Below are positions 5,901 through 11,132 of a stretch of DNA of 11,132 nucleotides, one piece after another. Origin of the DNA: a bacterium (GTDB taxonomy: Bacteria > Planctomycetota > JACOTG01 > JAUIME01); the NCBI GenBank assembly GCA_030433195.1, contig JAUIME010000098.1, positions 1-11,132 on the forward strand, written 5' to 3'. The stretch's first letter is position 1. Each line of letters starts with the position of its first letter. The notes beneath the pieces were generated by a model, which did not search any database, was not told where the DNA came from, and saw only the letters and a list, made by a program, of their open reading frames with translations. A program made the position numbers and the translations under genes.

Positions 5901-7209
5901 GACGGGCCAGGGCGAGATCTCGGGAGCGGGCGGGACGCTCCAGTATCGGACGACGGAGTTCCACGCGTTGCACTTCTTGAGCGTGGATCCGGCACGCGAC
6001 GAAGACGTGAGACGCCGGTTCGGCGATCGCGTGCTCGAGCTCTTGCGCGAAGACCGCGTGAGCCTCGTACGCGAGACCTTCGGGACGTTCCCGATCCACG
6101 AGCTTCCGAAGGAACGCCGCATGGTGAACCCGTACGAGTTCTACATGCGCCACGTCGCGCGGGGCCGCGTGTTCCTCGCGCCGTTCTTCCTCGCGCGCGT
6201 CGGGCTGCGCTTCACGTGGGTCGCGCTGCGTCGGCTCGTCGCGATCGTCAAGGACGTGCTCGATCCGGAGTCGCGCCCGGCGACGATCGGCGCGGCGCGC
6301 GCGGACTTCGCGGTCGCACGGCGCAAGCTGCATCGCATGCGGCGGCCGATCGTGTTCGAAGCCGTCCGCCTGCGCGCGGCGTTCGATCCCGAGTACCTCG
6401 GCCTCGAGCGCGAAGGCCTCCTGCAACCGCTCGCTCCGGGTCAACGCGTCGCCGACGACCTGCGACGACTCGGTGCCGCCGAGCGCGAATGGGAAGAGTT
6501 CCGCCTGCTCGAATCGCAGCGCGGACGACGGCTCGAACTTCTCGCGAAGCTGCTCGAACGACGCGGACTCGGCGTCGAGACCCTCGCGGCCGAGATCCGG
6601 CGCCGCAACGGGGCGCTCGCGGGGCGCGAACGCGAGTGCGTGCGAGCGCTGGTCCTCGCCTTCTCGTGCGACCTCGACGACGTCGCGTCGCGACTCGAAG
6701 CGCGCGAGCGATTCCGCGACTGGATCACGTATCTCGCATCCGACGACGCGACGATCGAGAAACCCCTGCGGCGGAGCAGCCGGCGACGTCGACGCGTCGC
6801 GGCCGTGGTCGAGCCGATCTGGAGCGAGCTCGCCGCCGCTCACGCCGAGGACGAACGCCTTCGCGACCGATTCGTCGATGCGCTCGCGCGCGCACCGCGC
6901 GACGAGCTGACCCGCCTCGACGGACTGCGCACGCCGGCCGACGCCCCTGCGCGCGACCTCGACGACGTCGTGCTCGAAACCCTGTTCGAACAAGCGCTCC
7001 AACCCACGGTCTGGACCGAGCAGATCGTCGCGGTGCGGATGGTCCAGTCTCTCGGAATGATCGACCTCGCGGGCTACGAGCATGCCATCGCGGTGCTGGG
7101 GGGCTTCGAGGACGAGCTCGAGCCCGGCGCGACCCGGCGAGCGGGGCCTGAGCCGCCGAGCCGCGAGCCCCGGCCCGCTCGCGACCGAGGCATGGCCCCG
7201 CGGCCCTAG
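2932..7209 (+). CDS. 1425-aa membrane protein with a voltage-sensor-like domain and no visible ion pore
   Basis: Function unknown. No signal peptide. Residues 1-360 look soluble and helical. A four-helix unit follows: S1 at 372-393; S2 at 403-424 with LLLDFAVRW (D419); S3 at 432-454 with FLTELLPAIPF (E441); S4 at 459-490. S4 has Arg at 461, 464, 467, 470, 473 and 476, each separated by two hydrophobic residues. This matches Kv-type voltage sensors in register: D419 replaces the S2 glutamate and E441 the S3 aspartate. No TVGYG or similar filter follows S4. Instead there is a soluble stretch (about 500-700), two or three more hydrophobic segments (702-722 and 726-758), and about 660 further residues. 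That region includes a Trp/Phe/His-rich block (856-952, FDWHRCDFVVLFF and WFHFITHAIAQRTARLV), an amphipathic hydrophobic stretch (1079-1108), helical charged sequence to 1390, and a Pro/Arg-rich tail. It may be a voltage-gated effector, or a channel with an unfamiliar pore. ATG 2932 is the first start in frame; there is no Shine-Dalgarno. Confidence 0.85.
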   Translation: MNVPTRAARLGEIRDHLARMHRHTAEGDIEEAAASYARAEASLAAIRDTTEDSAPDSRGTAEADDAPIAEAEAEILGDALDDLQDDAREVFADASLTEECAARLASSLRARSYLLRRAARHSHGRPPLDELPFLFREIGDIGARLHHDAPAVERLAEVRAEAAWVRAAHLYGQARAIADPGATPKDVEASFRIARALRRARRDLDTVDTYVAGNTPERTAPGSSTPPVSVSLPHADAVRELRAGIDDELERLFTGSLEGIAQCHSNEGRTVAIRLASLMTSELDELRMLALDATSRVGANETPARLAEGRRVLDAIQRGRRNLERSTQADAGGMRRAARRLARMIRRLDDVRSDRILRARLERIFKPGVVRVWESIVFWLIVAVLGLLVIEHYFPPPPDRVMPWTLWVDTAICFVLLLDFAVRWALTPRRARYFARHFLTELLPAIPFGLLAALSTDPALRTVRILRLIRVFRVLRLLQPLIRFVRLLLFVLRASDRLVERNAWLLNHDILFFHGGSTPSDDEPPLVERMRDLDRYVTNATAERFDRLEASASAVAAAWRARFVTASLAHCEAHRPADHDVRRTSAPNDVHVEEVIALLRTLDDTQVAERLGPDVARQISSSLRLFRLPVLRRLPVVRFVIGPAGAPDPLWLTARLGHVFADVLDWLYRAITWFTDLYGTITGSQFLDRMGLHLVKAFERPTKRLVMFALALAFVYGLVHLFRLEFLSAAITTIVVFLSGPVWLLGILCLIPLLLGLWFRRIAGQAVDFFDQVAEAQLLSLTEIAKEDWARTRLPYLAERVILPEAGLAREIDDAERERLVAESCARIGDGTHTADTAPMPKPDASAPDDPLDGCFDWHRCDFVVLFFRNFVDGAWFHRNDTKIANLLLGNLTLANVRENRLRFTKARQRRVEKLDIDRGKGGIFGPAPWFHFITHAIAQRTARLVIEYNQHCIPLDEAEAAHADDKALYESWLAMRESISQHRAAGRVATGQGEISGAGGTLQYRTTEFHALHFLSVDPARDEDVRRRFGDRVLELLREDRVSLVRETFGTFPIHELPKERRMVNPYEFYMRHVARGRVFLAPFFLARVGLRFTWVALRRLVAIVKDVLDPESRPATIGAARADFAVARRKLHRMRRPIVFEAVRLRAAFDPEYLGLEREGLLQPLAPGQRVADDLRRLGAAEREWEEFRLLESQRGRRLELLAKLLERRGLGVETLAAEIRRRNGALAGRERECVRALVLAFSCDLDDVASRLEARERFRDWITYLASDDATIEKPLRRSSRRRRRVAAVVEPIWSELAAAHAEDERLRDRFVDALARAPRDELTRLDGLRTPADAPARDLDDVVLETLFEQALQPTVWTEQIVAVRMVQSLGMIDLAGYEHAIAVLGGFEDELEPGATRRAGPEPPSREPRPARDRGMAPRP

Positions 7210-7232
7210 CAGAATCCTCTTGTCGCGAGCCT

Positions 7233-7261
7233 TGGACACCGCGTCGAACCTCGCTTAAGAT
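7233..7261 (+). promoter_or_regulatory. Candidate sigma70-type promoter of the secreted-protein gene
   Basis: TGGACA (7233-7238, 5 of 6 matches to TTGACA) and TAAGAT (7256-7261, 4 of 6 matches to TATAAT) are separated by 17 bases. They begin 24 bases after the stop of the upstream gene. The predicted transcript would start near 7268, giving a leader of about 40 bases that contains the Shine-Dalgarno. This is the best-looking promoter in the window. Confidence 0.55.
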
Positions 7262-7293
7262 GGATCCCGGAATCGAGGGCATGCTCACGCATC

Positions 7294-7299
7294 GAGGAG
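7294..7299 (+). promoter_or_regulatory. Strong ribosome binding site that selects ATG 7308
   Basis: GAGGAG stands 8 bases before ATG 7308. Earlier in-frame starts at 7260 and 7281 lack this and would put extra residues ahead of the signal peptide. The ATG at 7260 would also overlap the proposed -10 box. Confidence 0.7.
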
Positions 7300-7307
7300 T
7301 CGTTCTG

Positions 7308-8732
7308 ATGTTCATTCGTATTTCGCGTACCTTCGGCCCGCTCGTCGCCGGGTCGTTCCTGCTCGTTCTCTGTGCCGCGAGCGCGCGCGCGCAGGTCGAT
7401 GCGGGTACGGCTCTCATCGATTCGCCCGTGAAGCTCGAGCCGAGCGCGACGCTCGCGGGAGAGAGCGTCGTCTGCTCGATCCCGCTCGTCCAGGCGCAGG
7501 CGTCGCTCTTCGGTGTCGACACGATCGACCCTGACGCGTCTCCGGTCGAGTTCGTCTCGAGCGAGCTTCAATCGCCGTTCCGCGTGTTTCGCACCGACGA
7601 ATCCTGTGCGTTCATCAGCTCGTGGACGACCGGCGTGCCCGGCAGCGTCGTCACGACGACCGGGATCGCGGTCTCGAACACGACCGACACGTACTGGGTC
7701 GTGCACACGAACACGCCGCCGTTCCTCGCCGAGTACATCCTCGGCACGGGAGTTCCCACCGGACAGAATTGTCCGCTTCCCGTCGGTGCGCCCGCGATGT
7801 GGGGGCCGGCTGTCATCGACAGCAACGAGACGGCGCGCGAGCTGCTCTACGTCGAGAACGTCGTGACGGATCAGGTCATGGGGATCGACCTCTCGAGCTG
7901 CTCGATGATCTGCAACTTCGGCAACCCCGACAACCAAGGCGGCGGGGCCTTCGGGAACGGCCTCGGCGACGCTGCGTTCCCGCAAGAATGCCGGCGCGCG
8001 GAGCTCGTCATCTCGTCGGGACGCCCCGCTGAAGGTCAGGTCTCGCGCATCGGCCAGATCGACTGTGAAGGCAACTACTGCCCCGATCGGTGGGACCTGC
8101 GCGGAATCAGCACGTTCATCAACGGCATCGACGAGTTCCGTCCGAGCGGGGCGGCGTTCGCGGGGCCTGCAACGGACGCGGTCCGGTACATCGTGCTCAT
8201 CGACAATCTCACGGGTGAGAAGAAGATCGTGTGTCGCCCGTTCGGCATCACGGATTGCCAGGGCCGCGATCCGGGAACGCTGGTCCTCTTCGTGAACGGA
8301 AGCCTCGGCGGAGCAACGTACACGGTTCCCGTCGACCCGACCACGTCGATCTCGACGGCCTTCCAGCGCGTCTCGGGCTCGAACGGCAAGTTCGTCTATC
8401 ACTTCAACGCGGGCGTCCCGGACTCGAGCACGCTCACGCAAACGCTCGACCTCGGACCGGCATGCTTCCCGTTCCTCGACGGCAGTCCGAGCATCGTCGA
8501 GAACAACCTCGGCAAGACGAATCTCGTGGGACCGACGAACTACTTCGGCACGGTCCAGACCGACCCGTCGCCGGCGCCCGTTTTCATCGAGCCGAACCAG
8601 GTCGTGATCGACGCGACCAATCTGCCGTCGGGCTCGAAGTGGACGGCCCAGGCGGTCGCCGTGAACCCCGCCACGACGAGTCAGATCAAGCCCGTCTCGC
8701 TCACGAACGCGATCATCGTCGACATTCGGTGA
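7308..8732 (+). CDS. Secreted cysteine-rich protein of unknown function
   Basis: This is a 474-residue protein with a clear Sec signal peptide: basic start MFIRISR, hydrophobic core about 11-24, and probable cleavage after ARA (A28|Q29). I do not recognise a family. The mature part is rich in Thr, Ser, Gly, Pro, Asn and short beta-strand-like stretches, with no transmembrane helix and no visible C-terminal sorting signal. It has eleven cysteines (56, 100, 155, 198, 202, 228, 253, 258, 309, 317, 386). Several are close-spaced (CSMIC, CEGNYC), which suggests disulphides and an extracytoplasmic location. Recurrent strand-like segments (for example TYWVVHTNTPPFLAEYI near 128-144 and ELLYVENVVTDQVMGIDL near 178-195) recall beta-propeller or beta-sandwich folds, but I see no exact repeat. 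The gene has its own promoter and Shine-Dalgarno, and it ends 31 bases from the convergent kinase gene. It is probably processed by the signal peptidase encoded at 1451-2155. Confidence 0.85.
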   Translation: MFIRISRTFGPLVAGSFLLVLCAASARAQVDAGTALIDSPVKLEPSATLAGESVVCSIPLVQAQASLFGVDTIDPDASPVEFVSSELQSPFRVFRTDESCAFISSWTTGVPGSVVTTTGIAVSNTTDTYWVVHTNTPPFLAEYILGTGVPTGQNCPLPVGAPAMWGPAVIDSNETARELLYVENVVTDQVMGIDLSSCSMICNFGNPDNQGGGAFGNGLGDAAFPQECRRAELVISSGRPAEGQVSRIGQIDCEGNYCPDRWDLRGISTFINGIDEFRPSGAAFAGPATDAVRYIVLIDNLTGEKKIVCRPFGITDCQGRDPGTLVLFVNGSLGGATYTVPVDPTTSISTAFQRVSGSNGKFVYHFNAGVPDSSTLTQTLDLGPACFPFLDGSPSIVENNLGKTNLVGPTNYFGTVQTDPSPAPVFIEPNQVVIDATNLPSGSKWTAQAVAVNPATTSQIKPVSLTNAIIVDIR

Positions 8733-8763
8733 GCGCACGACGATGCCGCCGCGCGCGGCCGTC

Positions 8764-10755
8764 TCAGTCGCGTTGCAGGCTGCGGATGACGTTCGCGGCC
8801 TCTGCGCGACCGGTCGACTCGTAGAGTTCCACGAGCGCCGATCGCAGCGACTTCGAATGGCGCTGTGCCGCGGCGATCGTGCCCTTGTCGGTCGAATCGA
8901 GGCAGAAGCGCAAAGCATCGAGAAGCGTGGTTTCGGCCGCTTCGACGTCGCCCGCGCGCTGCTGGACGCGCCCGAGTTCATGGCACGCCACGAGGTAGCC
9001 GGCGACTTCGCGATGATCGAGGCACGAGTCGGCCGCGCGACGTAGGAGCGGCGCGGCTTCGGCGTCTTTGTCGAGTCGTGCCTTTGCGAGCCCCAGCGTG
9101 ACGCGCGCCAACGCGAGCTCGTAAGCAGCCTCGGGGATTCTCTCGAACACGCCGACCGCCTCGGTCGCGAGCCGTTCGGCCTCGACGAACTCCTCTCGAT
9201 CGAACGCGTGTGTCGCGCGATTCGCGAGACTCGTGGCCCGCAACGAAGGCGGCACCGTCTCGGGGTCGGCGGCTTCGAGCGCGGCGGACGCGGCTTTCGC
9301 CCCCTCGCGCGTCGCGACATGGCTTCGCAGATCCTCGAGATTGCGGCGCAGTTGAGGCAGCGGCGACTCGTCGTTGCCGAAGCTCTCTTCACCGGCCGAA
9401 ATCGCGAGCTCCCATTGTTCGATCGCGCTCGGGATCTCGCTCTCTTGCGCGTACGCGAAGCCGAGCGCCGAACGGAGCTCGAACTCCGTGCGGCCGCGAC
9501 CCGCGAACGTCCGGTCGATCATCGCGGCTTGTTGATCGAGAATGTCGGTGTTGTCGGCATCGGGGCGCAGCCGCTCGAGGTTGAGCCCGAGCGCGTCGAG
9601 GCTCGCGACCAACGCGCGCTGTTCGCGTGCGAGCTGGAAGTAGAGCGTGAGACTCACGATCAACCCGGCGACGACGGCGACGGCGATCGCGCTCGATGCC
9701 GCCACGGCGCCGCGATGCTTGCGCACGAACTTGCGCATGCGATAGACGCGCGTCGGCGGCCCCGCGGTCACGGGCTCGTCGGCCAGGAAGCGATCGACGT
9801 CGGAGGCGAGCTCGGAGACCGACGCGTAGCGCCGCCCGATCTCCTTCTCCATCGCCTTCATCGTGATCCAATCGAGATCGCCGCGGATCAGGCGGATGAG
9901 CGTGCTCGGGTTCGTGCGTCGATTGGTAGCGACGACGCGGCTGTCCCCGCGATGTGTGCTGAGCTTCGTGCTCGGCTTGTGCGGTTCGGTCTCCTTGATC
10001 TTGCGCACGACTTCGTCGAGCGCGGCGCGCTTGACCTCGCCGAGATCGAACGGCGGCTCGCCGACGAGCAGCTCGTACAGCAGCACACCGAGCGAGTACA
10101 CGTCGGATCGCGTGTCGACCTCGAGTCCGCGGAACTCGGCCTGCTCGGGACTCATGTACGCGGGCGTTCCGATGAGTTGACCCTGCTTGGTGAACAGCGT
10201 CTTCTCGGTCAGTCGATGATCGAGCGCCTTGGCGACGCCGAAGTCGATGATCTTCGGAACCGGTGTTCCGTCGCGCGACGTGACGATGATGTTCGACGGC
10301 TTGATGTCGCGATGCAGCACGCCCTTCTGGTGCGCGTGCTGCACGCCGGCGCAGATCTGCTTGAACAGATCGAGACGCTCGACGGTCGACAGTCGCTCTT
10401 GGTCGCAGTAGTCGTCGACGGCCAGTCCGGGGATGTACTCCATGACGAAGTACGGACGACCGCGATCGGTCGTGCCCGCGTCGTACACGCGCGCGATGTT
10501 GGAGTGGTTCATGAGCGCGAGCGCTTGACGCTCGGCCTCGAACCGCGCGATGACTTCGCGCGTGTCCATCCCCGGCTTGATGAGCTTGAGCGCGACGCGG
10601 CGGCGTACCGGCTCTTCTTGCTCGGCGAGGAAGACCTCGCCCATACCGCCTTCGCCGATACGTTCGAGGAGTTTGTACGGGCCGATCGAATACGGCTCGA
10701 AGTCGTCACCCGAGGGGGGGACGGCCGATACGGTCGGGGAGTCGGAATCGGTCAT
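8764..10755 (-). CDS. Membrane-anchored Ser/Thr protein kinase (PknB type) with TPR-like C-terminal domain
   Basis: This is a 663-residue Hanks-type kinase. The kinase domain (about 27-325) has every catalytic motif: glycine loop GEGGMGEV (35-41), VALK with Lys57, helix-C Glu75, HRDIKPSN (148-155, catalytic Asp150), DFG (171-173), GTPAYMSPEQ (196-205) and RSDVYSLG (216-223). It should therefore be active. The C-lobe carries the RGDLDWITMKAMEKE segment and a juxtamembrane PPTRVYRMRKFVRKHRG, both typical of planctomycete kinases. One transmembrane helix (about 350-373) follows. Residues 375-663 form an extracytoplasmic helical domain with TPR-like repeats, for example IPSAIEQWELAISAG and GDVEAAETTLLDALRF, which may sense or bind a protein. 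ATG 10755 has GAAGG (10762-10766) 6 bases upstream. The substrate is unknown. Planctomycete kinases of this type often sit beside an ECF sigma factor, but none is visible here. Confidence 0.95.
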   Translation of the reverse strand: MTDSDSPTVSAVPPSGDDFEPYSIGPYKLLERIGEGGMGEVFLAEQEEPVRRRVALKLIKPGMDTREVIARFEAERQALALMNHSNIARVYDAGTTDRGRPYFVMEYIPGLAVDDYCDQERLSTVERLDLFKQICAGVQHAHQKGVLHRDIKPSNIIVTSRDGTPVPKIIDFGVAKALDHRLTEKTLFTKQGQLIGTPAYMSPEQAEFRGLEVDTRSDVYSLGVLLYELLVGEPPFDLGEVKRAALDEVVRKIKETEPHKPSTKLSTHRGDSRVVATNRRTNPSTLIRLIRGDLDWITMKAMEKEIGRRYASVSELASDVDRFLADEPVTAGPPTRVYRMRKFVRKHRGAVAASSAIAVAVVAGLIVSLTLYFQLAREQRALVASLDALGLNLERLRPDADNTDILDQQAAMIDRTFAGRGRTEFELRSALGFAYAQESEIPSAIEQWELAISAGEESFGNDESPLPQLRRNLEDLRSHVATREGAKAASAALEAADPETVPPSLRATSLANRATHAFDREEFVEAERLATEAVGVFERIPEAAYELALARVTLGLAKARLDKDAEAAPLLRRAADSCLDHREVAGYLVACHELGRVQQRAGDVEAAETTLLDALRFCLDSTDKGTIAAAQRHSKSLRSALVELYESTGRAEAANVIRSLQRD

Positions 10756-10811
10756 GGCACACCTTCTTCGGCTCCGCGAGCGCGGTGACGACTTTCCGTC
10801 CCGAGCGTCGC

Positions 10812-10840
10812 ATAATCGCCTGTAGGTTGCAAGGTTGCAG
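10812..10840 (-). promoter_or_regulatory. Candidate kinase promoter
   Basis: On the - strand CTGCAA (10840-10835) and GATTAT (10817-10812) are separated by 17 bases. The -10 box matches TATAAT at 4 of 6 positions and the -35 box at 3 of 6. Transcription would begin near 10805, leaving about a 50-base leader before ATG 10755. A tandem repeat overlaps the -35 box and spacer. The weak -35 box would suit an activated promoter; this is an inference. Confidence 0.35.
10824..10839. repeat. Perfect tandem 8-bp repeat upstream of the kinase gene
   Basis: AGGTTGCA occurs twice head to tail at 10824-10831 and 10832-10839 (TGCAACCT twice on the kinase strand). It lies about 70-85 bases before the kinase ATG and overlaps the -35 box and spacer of the proposed promoter. 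A direct-repeat regulator site is possible; chance duplication is the alternative. Confidence 0.6.
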
Positions 10841-10967
10841 GCCCGTGTACCGACACGCCAGAACCTGCACCGTCCGTTCGCAACGCAAAGGTGTGCGCGC
10901 CGCCAACCGTCGACGCGTCACAAACTCCTCGATCCGGCTCAACTCACGCCGCGAAAACGACTTGCGC

Positions 10968-11132
10968 TCAGCCTCGCCCGCCGCCCGCACGCGGCACGGG
11001 ACGCGGGGGAGCCGGCGGAGGCGTGGGCGTGGAGGGCCTCGGCGACGGTCTCGAGCCGATCTGGCCACCGTCGCAGCCGTTCCGACGCAGGACTTTGTTC
11101 TCGAGCAGGCGCCGTTCCCGGCGGTCGCTGCG
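10968..11132 (-). CDS. C-terminal end of an unidentified protein with a proline-rich tail (5' truncated by window edge)
   Basis: An open - strand frame enters from the right edge and ends at TGA 10970-10968. The 54 visible residues start with a charged helical stretch (RRERRLLENKVLRRNG), then CDGGQIGS, then a Pro-rich tail (SRPSPRPSTPTPPPAPPRP). Third codon positions are almost all G or C until the stop, which favours this frame over the neighbouring ones. It would be transcribed in the same direction as the kinase, 212 bases upstream of it, in the place where a partner gene might sit. The family cannot be recognised from this fragment, and a chance open frame in GC-rich DNA is not excluded. 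Confidence 0.5.
   Translation of the reverse strand, partial: RSDRRERRLLENKVLRRNGCDGGQIGSRPSPRPSTPTPPPAPPRPVPRAGGGRG

Noticed and set aside
4177..7239. A 1020-residue open frame on the - strand opposite the voltage-sensor gene, and a 903-residue + strand frame at 4440-7151.
   Set aside because: Both are mirror products of G/C-biased codons in the true gene. They are dominated by Arg, Ala, Asp and Glu, lack coherent domains, and conflict with the clear transmembrane helices and S4 motif of the real frame.
8748..8759. GCCGCGCGCGGC palindrome between the convergent secreted-protein and kinase genes.
   Set aside because: A 12-base palindrome allows only a 4-bp stem and is easily expected in such GC-rich DNA.
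7206..9392. A 728-residue - strand open frame antisense to the secreted protein and running into the kinase 3' half.
   Set aside because: The + strand gene has a promoter, Shine-Dalgarno and signal peptide. The antisense frame is Arg-rich low-complexity and overlaps two real genes.
9208..10788. A 526-residue + strand open frame antisense to the kinase.
   Set aside because: The - strand kinase has every catalytic motif in order. The + frame has no recognisable domain and is a shadow.
10706..11068. A 120-residue - strand ORF overlapping the kinase start.
   Set aside because: It runs through the proposed kinase promoter and the first 50 bases of the kinase gene, has no Shine-Dalgarno and is Arg-rich. 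A frameshift linking it to the Pro-rich gene end at 10968 was considered, but nothing in the sequence supports it.

Overview
The window is high-GC bacterial DNA, roughly two thirds G+C by eye, with strong G/C preference at third codon positions. It looks most like Planctomycetota or a neighbouring phylum. The best clue is the membrane-anchored Ser/Thr kinase at 8764-10755. It has the LRGDLDW-type C-lobe, a juxtamembrane segment of the PPTRVYRMRKFVRKHRG type and a TPR-like tail, an architecture abundant in Planctomycetota and also seen in Acidobacteriota. The PqqB-like hydrolase and the many Ser/Thr-rich exported sequences fit. The taxonomic call is an inference.

Layout, left to right. (1) 3-89 is the 3' end of an unidentified + strand gene. 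(2) 122-1120 encodes a predicted lipoprotein of the metallo-beta-lactamase fold, PqqB-like group. (3) 1287-1360 is a complete tRNA-Gln(CUG) with encoded CCA, preceded by a plausible sigma70-type promoter. (4) 1451-2155 is signal peptidase I (lepB). (5) A perfect 13-bp hairpin at 2261-2296 separates lepB from a convergent small gene at 2319-2561. That gene encodes an 80-residue bacterial histone-fold protein with a lysine-rich N-terminal tail. (6) A 370-bp divergent intergenic region, 2562-2931, follows. (7) 2932-7209 is a very large + strand gene (1425 aa). It carries a four-helix voltage-sensor domain with a textbook arginine-every-third-residue S4 helix, but I find no potassium-type pore signature. 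Large soluble regions of unknown function flank the membrane part. (8) 7308-8732 encodes a secreted, cysteine-rich protein of unknown function with its own promoter and Shine-Dalgarno. (9) 8764-10755 on the - strand encodes the transmembrane Ser/Thr kinase, convergent with the secreted protein. (10) At the right edge the - strand carries the proline-rich 3' end of another gene (10968-11132).

No transposase, CRISPR array, integrase or phage gene is visible. The genes do not form one obvious operon: strands alternate, and most genes have their own upstream region. The two observations most worth following are the poreless voltage-sensor fusion protein and the bacterial histone that is divergently transcribed next to it. 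Both rest on motifs read by eye and need a profile search or structure prediction to confirm.
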